Below are positions 17,946-25,443 of a stretch of DNA of 58,361 nucleotides, piece by piece. The notes beneath the pieces are model-generated. The model saw only the letters and a program-made list of their open reading frames with translations, did not search any database and was not told where the DNA came from. A program made the translations under genes and the position numbers. The DNA comes from Lactobacillus taiwanensis DSM 21401 (GTDB taxonomy: Bacteria > Bacillota > Bacilli > Lactobacillales > Lactobacillaceae). Every line of letters begins with the position of its first letter. The stretch's first letter is position 1. The stretch spans positions 1 to 58,361 of the forward strand of contig NZ_AYZG01000020.1 in NCBI RefSeq assembly GCF_001436695.1, written 5' to 3'.

Positions 17946-17978
17946 AGGGCATCAATGTTTTTATTGCATTAATGCCCT
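17946..17978. terminator. Bidirectional terminator
   Basis: AGGGCATCAATG pairs with CATTAATGCCCT (one mismatch), flanked by AAAAG and TTTG, between the convergent acetyltransferase and PsiE-like genes. Confidence 0.7.
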
Positions 17979-17984
17979 TTGTTA

Positions 17985-18389
17985 CTATAATTTTATATGT
18001 TTATTCAAAATAACAATTCCAATTATTAATAATAAAATTGAAACTGCATGAATTAAAATTTGCATTGGTTCTCCATGAGCAGTAATTAAATTTCTTAATA
18101 GAGCAGTAATACCTAAGCTCATTAAAAAATTTAGGCTTGTGTGTCCCATATGCTTTAAGGCAGCAACAATCATTACAGAGAATTCAAAGAATAGGAAAAA
18201 AGTAACAATTTCGTCTAGAATTTTGGTTGGTATGTTAGTTAAATTTTTTATGAACATCATTTGGCCAATCGTAAATAGTTGACTAAACATTAGAATAGTA
18301 ATAAGTGTGCCTAGAATTCCTAGTGCAATGATGATAAAAAATCGAAGAAAGTTAGCATATTTACTAGCTGTTTTATTTAGTTTCTTCAT
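17985..18389 (-). CDS. PsiE-like (phosphate-starvation-inducible) membrane protein
   Basis: A 134-residue integral membrane protein with four predicted helices (around 15-37, 55-80, 84-104 and 110-130). The pattern DEIVTFFLFFEFSVMIVAAL and the Arg in ITALLRNLITAH are characteristic of the PsiE family. The function of PsiE is not firmly established even in E. coli. The start follows AGAAAGGTA. It is convergent with the acetyltransferase and shares its terminator. Confidence 0.75.
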   Translation of the reverse strand: MKKLNKTASKYANFLRFFIIIALGILGTLITILMFSQLFTIGQMMFIKNLTNIPTKILDEIVTFFLFFEFSVMIVAALKHMGHTSLNFLMSLGITALLRNLITAHGEPMQILIHAVSILLLIIGIVILNKHIKL

Positions 18390-18532
18390 TATATGTACCT
18401 TTCTAATTGTAGTTAAGAATATTTTTGCGCTTTTTAATAAGTTTTTCCAGAGGTCTTTTAAACCGTAGTTTGGCTAAAACCCTGATATCTTTAATATAGA
18501 GGAATTATCTAAATATTTATGAGGTAGTAAAG

Positions 18533-18927
18533 ATGCTATTTACTTTTTCTGAGATTGTTGTGCTAGCGTATTTTTAGAGTATGTTTTTCATATGAAGCTT
18601 TGGGATTATTCGCACCTATGGGGAAATATTTAAGGAAGGGTTGCACCAATCATCTCTTTGTTTTGGAGAGTAGCAGTAGTATTTCTAGTAAAAATTATTC
18701 AGTCCTTTATCCAAAAAGTAGTTAATTGGGAAGAAGCAAAAACTCGTGGATACTTAGCCATAATTATCCTATTAGTAATGGGAACTGATTTGATTCTTAC
18801 TACTATCAGTGTAGAAAGATTTCATATAGGTACTAAGCGATGGGATGAGAGACTAAATACACGAATCGGAATAGATGAAGGAAGATTCAATCAGCGTTTT
18901 GATAAATTAGTGGGATCCTTATCATGA
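18533..18927 (+). pseudogene. Truncated ABC-transporter-type-IV / CmpB-like membrane protein
   Basis: The remnant begins with a proper start (GAGGTAGTAAAG then ATG at 18533, MLFTFSEIVVLAYF) but meets TAG at 18575. The middle of the family then appears in a different frame: LEYVFHMKLWDYSHLWGN. A TAA stop follows before GRVAPIISLFWRVAV, which continues in frame to QKVVNW and GYLAIIILLVMGTDLIL and stops at 18927. The family protein (six helices, about 200-240 residues) has thus lost roughly its first third between MLFTF and LEYVF and has gained two stops. The last ORF (89 residues from 18658) is unlikely to be a functional protein. Confidence 0.65.
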
Positions 18928-19023
18928 AATTAAAAAAGATTTCTTACAAGTTTTCCACATCTTAAGTTTACAAATATAACTTATTTCAATAAAGTTAAGT
19001 ACAGATGGATTAAGAAAAGAGTA

Positions 19024-19055
19024 AATAAGAGCTAGAATTTAGCTCTTATTTTTTA
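19024..19055. terminator. Terminator after the membrane pseudogene
   Basis: A perfect 11-bp stem AATAAGAGCTA / TAGCTCTTATT with loop GAATT, followed by TTTTTA. It lies at the start of the 326-base gap before apf1. Confidence 0.85.
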
Positions 19056-19109
19056 TTTTTTACTACAGAAAAGTTACAACGTTACATTGTTGTAATCTAA
19101 GAGCCAAAT

Positions 19110-19126
19110 ATTACAGCAATGTTACA
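19110..19126 (-). promoter_or_regulatory. WalR-type box upstream of apf1
   Basis: Read on the minus strand this is TGTAAC-ATTGC-TGTAAT, a perfect fit to the WalR (YycF) consensus TGTWAH-N5-TGTWAH. It lies about 130 bases before the apf1 start in the 326-base gap, which also holds a dyad TTACAAC...GTTGTAA just upstream. WalR controls cell-wall hydrolases in related Firmicutes; binding here is inferred. Confidence 0.5.
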
Positions 19127-19253
19127 AGTTGAAATATATCTTTAATTTTATAGGAACTATTCTGCAATATTGGGCATGTATTATATAAGCTGTAAATCGA
19201 AATTGACGAAATAAATAATTCAAATCGAATTTTATCAAGGAGAGAATTTAATT

Positions 19254-20042
19254 TTGGATATGCTTAACAAAAATTTGAAATCTACTTTAACTAAAACTGC
19301 TGCAGCTGCTGCTCTTACTTTAGCAGGCGCTGCGATTGTAAATAATACTCAAAATACTGTAAAGGCTGCAGAAGTTACTGTTGGTCAACAAGAAAAAGTT
19401 GTTACAATTAACTACCTTCCACATCAAAGTATTGCAGTTTGGAATTCATACGGTCCTAACAAGCAAATGACTGGTCAATATTTACCACATGCAACTGCTT
19501 GGAAAGTTATTAAGGCTGCATATGATGATGCTGGTAACAAATGGTATGACCTTGGTGCAAACCAATGGGTAATGGCTAAGTATACTCGTCTAGGTAAAGA
19601 TACTGTTGATCCTAACGTTGCTTCAGAATTGTTTACTTCACAAGTAAGCTCATACAATACTGTTGCACAAACTCAAACTACTCAAGGTTCATACTCAGCA
19701 CCTAAGACTTCAGTAGGTTCATACTCTTCAGCAAAAAATACTCAACCTCAACAAGCACAAGCTCCAGTACAACGCCAAGCACAACCTGCACAATCAAGCT
19801 ACACTTCAAACGTATCTGGTTCTGAAGCAGCAGCTAAGGCATGGATTGCAGGTCGTGAATCCGGTGGTTCATACTCAGCAAGAAATGGTCAATACATTGG
19901 TAAATACCAATTATCAGCATCATACCTTGGTGGAGACTACTCAGCAGCAAACCAAGAACGTGTAGCAGATAACTACGTAAAATCACGTTACGGTTCATGG
20001 AGTAATGCTCAAAGCTTCTGGCAAGCAAATGGCTGGTACTAA
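19254..20042 (+). CDS. apf1: Aggregation-promoting factor 1 (SLAP domain plus lytic-transglycosylase-like C-terminus)
   Basis: A 262-residue secreted surface protein. The signal peptide runs to VKA-AEV near residue 38. Residues about 45-115 form a SLAP-like bacterial surface repeat (NKWYDLGANQWVMAKY). A Gln/Ala/Ser-rich linker follows, and the last 78 residues are the conserved Apf domain with GRESGGSYSARNGQYIGKYQ, whose Glu sits where lysozyme-like or transglycosylase enzymes have their catalytic acid. Apf proteins affect cell shape and aggregation in this species group. The TTG start at 19254 lies about 11 bases after AAGGAG; ATG 19260 is an alternative. apf2 is a tandem paralog, and each gene has its own terminator. 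Confidence 0.93.
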   Translation: MDMLNKNLKSTLTKTAAAAALTLAGAAIVNNTQNTVKAAEVTVGQQEKVVTINYLPHQSIAVWNSYGPNKQMTGQYLPHATAWKVIKAAYDDAGNKWYDLGANQWVMAKYTRLGKDTVDPNVASELFTSQVSSYNTVAQTQTTQGSYSAPKTSVGSYSSAKNTQPQQAQAPVQRQAQPAQSSYTSNVSGSEAAAKAWIAGRESGGSYSARNGQYIGKYQLSASYLGGDYSAANQERVADNYVKSRYGSWSNAQSFWQANGWY

Positions 20043-20061
20043 AATTAGCTAAATAATTAAT

Positions 20062-20090
20062 AAAGAGACATCAATTGATGTCTCTTTTAT
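20062..20090. terminator. Terminator after apf1
   Basis: The perfect palindrome AAAGAGACATCAATTGATGTCTCTTT would be a 26-base hairpin; in short form the arms are AAAGAGACATC and GATGTCTCTTT, followed by TAT4. Confidence 0.85.
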
Positions 20091-20266
20091 TTTTGAAGAA
20101 ATATTACAAGAAAGCGCCTTTAAATTACAAATATTACACAGTATGTAATATAAGGCTGTTTTATTTAATAATGTAGTAGCATTTATGTTATAGTTTTGAA
20201 ATTTTAGGGCTGTATTATGTAACTTGTAAATTAAATGACTGACAAATATGAAAGGAAGAATTTTTC

Positions 20267-21205
20267 TTGAAATTTCAATCTATCTTAACTAAGTCACTTG
20301 CAGCTGCTGCCCTTACCGCAACTGGTTTGGTAGCCTTAAATTCACAAAATACTAATGACGCACAAGCTGCTACTATTGTTCAAAATGATACTAATGTTGT
20401 AACTATTAATAATGCAAATTCTACTGTTGCTGTTTGGGACGGTATTGAAAATGCCCACTTCACTGGTAAAGAATTAACCCATGGTACTACTTGGAAAGTA
20501 GTTAGAACTGCATATGATGCTATGGGTAACAAGTGGTACGATCTTGGTGCAAATCAATGGATCATGGCTAAGTACACTGTAGAAGGTGGAAATGCTGCTA
20601 CTGCTAGTGTTGCTACTCAAGCACCAGCGCAAAGTGCTACTGCTGTACAACAAGCACAAACTACTCAAAGTGCACCAGTACAACAATCAGCAAAACACGT
20701 TACTCCAGCTGCTTCACAAAATGTTCAAGCACAAGCTTCAACTCAAACTAAGCAAGCTCCAGTAGCTCCAGTACAACACCAAGTACAAACTCAAACACCA
20801 GTACAACACCAAGTACAAACTCAAACTGTTGCACAAGCTCCTAAGACTAACTACAACTACAGTGCACAACGTACTTACTCAGCACCTGTACAACAAAGAA
20901 CTTACAGCTACGCACCTGCACAAAAGCAAACTACTCAAGTAGCACAACCTGCACAATCAAACTACACTTCAAACGTATCTGGTTCTGAAGCTTCAGCTAA
21001 GGCATGGATTGCGGGTCGTGAATCAGGTGGTTCATACTCAGCAAGAAATGGTCAATACATTGGTAAATACCAATTATCAGCATCATACCTTGGTGGAGAC
21101 TACTCAGCAGCAAACCAAGAACGTGTAGCAGATAACTACGTAAAATCACGTTACGGTTCATGGACTGGTGCTCAAAAGTTCTGGCAAGCAAATGGTTGGT
21201 ACTAA
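20267..21205 (+). CDS. apf2: Aggregation-promoting factor 2
   Basis: A 312-residue paralog of Apf1 with the same layout: signal peptide cut near AQA-ATI (residue 35), SLAP-like repeat (NKWYDLGANQWIMAKY), a longer Gln/Pro/Val-rich linker with the tandem repeat APVQHQVQTQTPVQHQVQTQ, and the Apf C-terminus differing from Apf1 at only a few residues. Like apf1 it begins with TTG (20267), 8 bases after AAAGGAAG. A 224-base gap containing the apf1 terminator separates the two, and no shared transcript is needed. The linker expansion accounts for its greater length. It probably acts at the cell wall in shape, division or aggregation. Confidence 0.93.
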   Translation: MKFQSILTKSLAAAALTATGLVALNSQNTNDAQAATIVQNDTNVVTINNANSTVAVWDGIENAHFTGKELTHGTTWKVVRTAYDAMGNKWYDLGANQWIMAKYTVEGGNAATASVATQAPAQSATAVQQAQTTQSAPVQQSAKHVTPAASQNVQAQASTQTKQAPVAPVQHQVQTQTPVQHQVQTQTVAQAPKTNYNYSAQRTYSAPVQQRTYSYAPAQKQTTQVAQPAQSNYTSNVSGSEASAKAWIAGRESGGSYSARNGQYIGKYQLSASYLGGDYSAANQERVADNYVKSRYGSWTGAQKFWQANGWY

Positions 21206-21228
21206 TATCAACTAATTAAATATATTTA

Positions 21229-21257
21229 AAGAATCGTCTTTTAGACGGTTCTTTTTT
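21229..21257 (+). terminator. Terminator after apf2
   Basis: AAGAATCGTCT pairs with AGACGGTTCTT (one G-T pair), loop TTT, followed by TTTT. Confidence 0.8.
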
Positions 21258-21284
21258 ATTACAAAAATTTTCTGAATAAATTTA

Positions 21285-21313
21285 TTGACAGTTATTTGTA
21301 TTTATAATATGAT
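21285..21313 (+). promoter_or_regulatory. tRNA-Gln promoter
   Basis: A consensus TTGACA (21285-21290), 17-base spacer and TATGAT (21308-21313). The tRNA begins about 60 bases downstream. Confidence 0.75.
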
Positions 21314-21373
21314 ATTAATCGTTGAGTGATTAAGTTCATTCAAATAGAGCCAACAAGTAAAAGGCTTGAAGGA

Positions 21374-21445
21374 TGGGTTATAGCCAAGTGGTAAGGCAAT
21401 GGTTTTTGGTACCATCATGCGCTGGTTCGAATCCAGCTAACCCAA
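21374..21445 (+). tRNA. tRNA-Gln (anticodon TTG), copy 1
   Basis: A 72-base cloverleaf: acceptor TGGGTTA/TAACCCA, anticodon loop TTTTGGT with TTG at 21416-21418, T arm GCTGG/CCAGC, discriminator A, no encoded CCA. Identical over its full length to copy 2 at 25304-25375. Confidence 0.95.
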
Positions 21446-21453
21446 TTAATTTC

Positions 21454-21477
21454 GCCAGGTTTAACCTGGCTTTTTTT
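21454..21477 (+). terminator. Terminator after tRNA-Gln copy 1
   Basis: GCCAGGT, loop TTA, ACCTGGC, followed by TTTTTTT. Confidence 0.88.
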
Positions 21478-21502
21478 GTACCTAGAAATGAGGCTATCTT
21501 TC

Positions 21503-21823
21503 ATGGAAACTAGACATGGACGCAATTCGTTTTTTGATGGTGGTTTATTATCTTTCATTGGCTGGCATCTTTTAGGAACAATGATCACTGTGTGTACCCT
21601 GGGTATTTGTTATCCTTGGGCGGTTTGTATGATTTATGGTTGGGAAATTAATCACACTGTAATTGAAGGGCATAGGATGAAGTTTGTTGGAAGTGCATTT
21701 GGTTTATTTGGTAATTGGATAAAGTGGCTGCTTTTGACGATAATTACACTGGGTATTTATGGTTTCTGGGTTGGTATAAAAATTAGAGACTGGAAAGCAA
21801 AAAATACAATTTTTATTAGTTAG
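21503..21823 (+). CDS. DUF898-like small membrane protein
   Basis: A 106-residue membrane protein counted from ATG 21503 (METRHGRNSFFDGG), 8 bases after ATGAGG. Upstream in-frame codons would fall in the tRNA terminator, so the longer start is unlikely. Two hydrophobic hairpins (about 13-45 and 68-95) contain the repeated pattern LGICYPWAVCMIYGWEINHT and LGIYGFWVGIKIRDW, typical of DUF898/YjgN proteins. The function is not known. It is convergent with the broken Gfo/Idh/MocA gene. Confidence 0.75.
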   Translation: METRHGRNSFFDGGLLSFIGWHLLGTMITVCTLGICYPWAVCMIYGWEINHTVIEGHRMKFVGSAFGLFGNWIKWLLLTIITLGIYGFWVGIKIRDWKAKNTIFIS

Positions 21824-21862
21824 AAAAAACTAGAGATCATCAATCGGATCTCTAGTTTTTTT
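21824..21862. terminator. Bidirectional terminator after the DUF898 gene
   Basis: A perfect 15-bp stem AAAAAACTAGAGATC / GATCTCTAGTTTTTT with an 8-base loop, starting directly after the stop codon. Confidence 0.88.
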
Positions 21863-21871
21863 GATATATGA

Positions 21872-22432
21872 TTACTTTTCATCGAATGGATATTCATTTC
21901 CCATGATGTATAGACGCTGGTTAAAATATGGGCCACGTCTCTTGAAGTATCTAATTCACCATCGTCATGTACTTGATCAAAGTAGCGTTCCATATCGTGT
22001 ACTTCGTCTTTTAATGCTTCAGAGCTTTTACCAGCGTTTAGTGTTTCATGTTTTTCTTCATGAGCACTGGCTGTATAAGTGATATGTGCTTCTGTTGCAC
22101 GTGGGTAATTTGAAATTTCAACATAATCTTTGGTTCCAGAAATTACTCCTCGCTTCGGCAGTTTTGCGCGCATTTAAAGCTTTTTCGATGTAATCATAGT
22201 GAAAAGTGTGCGGGGTAGCAATATAAATAATATCAATATTAGGATCCTTGATCATTTCATTAGAATTTGTAAATAGGTGCTTAATATTTTTTTCAGTCCC
22301 AAATTTTTGTAGACTATCTTCATTTGGATTAGCTACTGCATTTACTTCATCTTTAACTTCTTGTAATACGTCAGCCATTTCATTTGCAATCCAACCTGTA
22401 CCGATAATTCTCCAATTATATTTTTTCGTCAT
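21872..22432 (-). pseudogene. Gfo/Idh/MocA-type oxidoreductase, internally deleted
   Basis: The first ~85 residues form a clear NAD-binding domain (NWRIIGTGWIANEMADVLQ, then IDIIYIATPHTFHYDYIEKA). After EKALNA the frame passes into unrelated reading, and the family C-terminus appears in another frame (GTKDYVEISNYPRATEAHIT). The central catalytic part, including the usual CEK loop, is absent. A further one-base loss in a G run near the end breaks TSW from GNEYPFDEK, which then ends at the TAA at 21872-21874. Roughly half of a ~330-residue enzyme remains. It is the 3'-most of a decaying sugar cluster on this strand. Confidence 0.8.
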
Positions 22433-22437
22433 TATTA

Positions 22438-23101
22438 TTACCCTTTCTTTATTTCAATTGCTTTATTATTATCTTCGGTAATGATACTCGTAGTGAGTTT
22501 TTCAAAATAAGAGCTATTTACAGCTCCATTTTGCTTTAAGAGAAAATTATTTATTTGTTTAATATTTGTCCAAGAATCATTTGGATAAGTATCAACTAAA
22601 AGATTGACTAAAGGAGACCGTGCAAATGATGCTACTGCCTTACCTAAACGAACTTCAGTCTTGTATTCTTGGGATACATTTTTATAGAGGTTTCTATGCA
22701 ATTTGGAATAACTGCTATACACAAAGGAACGGCTGGATTAAGTACTTCCTTAAAATGTTCTTTTGGTAATAATAGAATATATTCTTTGCTATTTTCAGCA
22801 GCTATTTTTTCAAAAATATGAATTCCACCACCACTTTTTAAAGCATTGAAATTTTGATCAATGCTATGCAGCCATCAAAGGCTAGATAAAATTTTGGCAT
22901 TGTATCATTTAAAGGTAAAACAGATAAACCTAACTTTTTACATTGCATTCTAGTAATTTCAGATGGTAAATAAAAATGCAGGTTAGGAATTTGAGCAGTA
23001 CTCAAGTCCTTAGTAAGATTTAAAATGTTACTGCCACCACCAAGACTAATTGTCATATTTGGTTTTATTTTACTGAGTGCTTTTTTGCTAATTATCGGCA
23101 T
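22438..23101 (-). pseudogene. Ribose-5-phosphate isomerase A-like protein, frameshifted
   Basis: In three frames the region reads as an RpiA-family protein of normal overall length (about 220 residues). The N-terminus is KIKPNMTISLGGGSNILNLT with LPSEITRMQCKKLGL. After FDG a frame change leads to IDQNFNALKSGGGIHIFEKI, then LCIAVIPNC. A second change leads to FLLKQNGAVNSSYFEKLTTS and IITEDNNKAIEIKK at the end. The glycine-rich loops survive but the shifts lie near 22855-22865 and 22680-22720. It is probably a specialised sugar-phosphate isomerase rather than the housekeeping RpiA, and is divergent from the RpiR-like regulator. Confidence 0.75.
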
Positions 23102-23250
23102 TAAAAGTCTTCGTTAATATATTTCATATTTTAAAATTTATGAAAACTATTTATATAATAGATGGTAATATCAAAAAAATTTAGTCAAACATTAAAACGT
23201 GAAAATTATTTTATAGTCATAATATAATTTTGATGAAATGGGGAAGAATA

Positions 23251-24080
23251 TTGGAAAATATTATTGATAAAATTTATAGACAATTAAATAAGATGTTAGC
23301 TTCCGACCAGAAGATTGGGAAGACTATTATTGAAGACCCAGTAAAAGTCATGAATATTACAATTTCTCAATTAGCTAAAAGAGCAGAAGTAAGTGATGCT
23401 TCAATAACAAGATTTTGTAGAAATTTGTCTTTATCTGACTTTCATGAACTAAAAATTATGCTTGCGCAAAGTGTTGGTCGAAGAGAAAGTGAATCTTTAA
23501 AAAAATACCTAAGGATGATATGCAAGCTGCATTAGCGCAGATAGAGAAAAATAAAATAGATGAGCTTCATGCTACTTTAGGACAAATATCTACGGAAAAA
23601 TTAGAAAAAATTCTTACAATTATTGAAAAAAGTAGAATTATTCAAATAAGCGCTGAAGGTGATACTTATCCTCTTGCAGCCGATGCAGTATATAAGTTTA
23701 ACCAAATCGATTTATTGGCCTTTGCGTCTGGTGGAAATGTTGAAACTGTAGATGCTCAAACAATGAATTTGGAAATGAATAATTGTTTAATTGTAATTTC
23801 AAATTCAGGAGAATCAGCTCCTCTATTAAAAGAGGTTAAGTTAGCTAAGCAGAATAAAATTAAAGTTCTTACTATTACTAATAATCCAGACTCGCCTATT
23901 GCACTTGCAGGCGATTATCATTTGAAGACAGGAGTAAGACAAACTATTTTAGAGAATCAATATTATTTTTCAAGAGTGGCAGCATTTACGATTATCGAGG
24001 CTCTCTTTTTATTGCTCATTAAAAGAGATGAGAAGCGAATTGAAAAGATTAAACAACATGAAAAAATTGTTTCTAGTTAA
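23251..24080 (+). pseudogene. RpiR-family regulator, split by a poly-A frameshift
   Basis: The first part (TTG 23251, or 23230) is an RpiR helix-turn-helix domain (ISQLAKRAEVSDASITRFCR). The second, in the next frame, is a sugar isomerase (SIS) domain with NNCLIVISNSGESAPLLKEV. The frames separate at an A7 tract near 23499-23505. With eight A residues the sequence would read SLKKIPKDDMQAALAQ without interruption, so one base is missing or transcriptional slippage restores it. RpiR proteins sense phosphosugars and control adjacent catabolic genes. Its likely targets, the RpiA-like and Gfo/Idh genes, are also broken. Confidence 0.75.
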
Positions 24081-24107
24081 AAAATATAAAAACAATTTAA
24101 AACTTAT

Positions 24108-24128
24108 CTTAAGTGGATTATCCTTAAG
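24108..24128. promoter_or_regulatory. Near-palindrome upstream of the hydroxyacid dehydrogenase
   Basis: CTTAAGTGGATTATCCTTAAG is symmetrical apart from one extra T, about 34 bases before the start at 24162. Possible operator; no match to a named site. Confidence 0.25.
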
Positions 24129-24161
24129 GTGTAAGAAAATTTATAGAAAGTAGGAATTACA

Positions 24162-25070
24162 ATGAGAAATGTAGCAGTAATTGGTATGGGACATGTTGGT
24201 GCAACAGTTGCATTTACTTTGTTTACTCATGGAATCGTCGATAATTTATATTTATTAGATAAGAATAAGGCCAAAGCAGAAGCTGAATACAACGATTTAC
24301 GTGATACTTTAGCTAGAAATGACTATCATGTAAATGTTTTTCTTGGCGACTATAGCGATTTAAAAAATGTAGATGTTGTGGTAACTTCATTTGGCGATAT
24401 TGCTGCAACAGTTAAGACCGGAGATAGATTTGGAGAATTTGAGATTAATGCCAAAAATGCTAAAGAAGTCGGAGAAAAAATTAAGGAATCTGGTTTCAAT
24501 GGTATTTTGATTAATATTTCAAATCCATGTGATGCAATTTCAACTCTTCTACAAGAGACAACTGGTTTATCTAAAAAGCAAGTCTTTGGAACTGGAACGT
24601 TCTTAGATACAGCTAGAATGCAAAGAATTGTTGGTGAAGAGCTTGATGAAGATCCAAGAAACGTTGCCGGATTTGTTTTAGGTGAACATGGAGCATCCCA
24701 ATTTACTGCTTGGTCAACAGTTTCTATCAATGGTAAATCTGCTAAGGAACTATTTACAAAAGAGCAAGAAGAAAAATTGAGTGCACAACCTAATAAGAAT
24801 TCAATGAAGGTCGCTTTTGGTAAAGGATATACATCTTACGCAATTGCTACATGTGCAGTACGCTTAATTCAAGCGGTCTTTAGTGACGCACGTCTATTTG
24901 CACCAACTTCTGTTTATTTAGATGAAGTTGGCACATATATAGGTTATCCAGCAATTATTGGTAAAAATGGAGTAGAGAAGGTTATAGCTTTGGAATTGAC
25001 TTCTGAAGAAGATGAAAAACTAAAAGAATCTGCTGAAATTATCAAAAAGCATATTGCTCAATTGAAGTAA
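24162..25070 (+). CDS. L-2-hydroxyisocaproate dehydrogenase-like (lactate/malate dehydrogenase family)
   Basis: A 302-residue NAD-dependent L-2-hydroxyacid dehydrogenase. The Rossmann loop VIGMGHVGATVAF is at residues 6-18, NISNPCDAIS lies near 123-132 and the catalytic His is in VLGEHGASQF. The substrate loop (VVVTSFGDIAATVKTG) differs from canonical L-LDH and fits the HicDH type, which reduces branched 2-keto acids made from Leu or Ile. Length is typical. The start follows GAAAGTAGGA. It is monocistronic between the RpiR pseudogene and tRNA-Tyr. It could also serve as a minor lactate dehydrogenase. Confidence 0.85.
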   Translation: MRNVAVIGMGHVGATVAFTLFTHGIVDNLYLLDKNKAKAEAEYNDLRDTLARNDYHVNVFLGDYSDLKNVDVVVTSFGDIAATVKTGDRFGEFEINAKNAKEVGEKIKESGFNGILINISNPCDAISTLLQETTGLSKKQVFGTGTFLDTARMQRIVGEELDEDPRNVAGFVLGEHGASQFTAWSTVSINGKSAKELFTKEQEEKLSAQPNKNSMKVAFGKGYTSYAIATCAVRLIQAVFSDARLFAPTSVYLDEVGTYIGYPAIIGKNGVEKVIALELTSEEDEKLKESAEIIKKHIAQLK

Positions 25071-25082
25071 ATAAACATATAA

Positions 25083-25118
25083 AAAGAGTTGGAAAAAATC
25101 TAACTTTTTTTTATTTTT
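25083..25118 (+). terminator. Terminator after the hydroxyacid dehydrogenase
   Basis: A modest stem AGTTGG / CTAACT extended by A-T pairs, followed by a run of eight T residues. Confidence 0.5.
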
Positions 25119-25166
25119 TACTTGCTTTTTGCTAGGTAGTCCGTTATTATAATTAAGTAACGTTTC

Positions 25167-25248
25167 GGAGGCCTAGCGAAGTGGCTAAACGCGGCGGTCT
25201 GTAAAACCGCTCTCTCTGAGTTCGGTGGTTCGAATCCACTGGCCTCCA
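25167..25248 (+). tRNA. tRNA-Tyr (anticodon GTA)
   Basis: An 82-base type II tRNA with a long variable arm: acceptor GGAGGCC/GGCCTCC, anticodon GTA at 25201-25203, discriminator A. A -10 box TATAAT lies at 25148-25153. It precedes tRNA-Gln by 55 bases, probably in the same transcript. Confidence 0.95.
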
Positions 25249-25303
25249 TTGCTGGATTTATTCCAGCTGGTTGCATTGAATAACAAGTAAAAGTTCAATC
25301 AAA

Positions 25304-25375
25304 TGGGTTATAGCCAAGTGGTAAGGCAATGGTTTTTGGTACCATCATGCGCTGGTTCGAATCCAGCTAACCCAA
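25304..25375 (+). tRNA. tRNA-Gln (anticodon TTG), copy 2
   Basis: 72 bases, identical to copy 1. Both copies share the upstream segment AACAAGTAAAAG, so a somewhat larger unit was duplicated. Confidence 0.95.
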
Positions 25376-25399
25376 TAGTTCGAAAGAACACCCAACCCG

Positions 25400-25429
25400 A
25401 AAAAAGGTCATCATTGGATGACCTTTTTT
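25400..25429. terminator. Terminator after the tRNA-Tyr/tRNA-Gln pair
   Basis: AAAAAAGGTCATC pairs perfectly with GATGACCTTTTTT across loop ATTG. It also lies just past the stop codon of the rhodanese gene on the opposite strand. Confidence 0.88.
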
Positions 25430-25443
25430 GTTATATTATGTTT

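Noticed and set aside
18658-18927. 89-codon frame as an independent membrane protein
   Set aside because: It is the tail of a broken ABC-type-IV family gene, continuous in frame with family sequence upstream of the apparent start.
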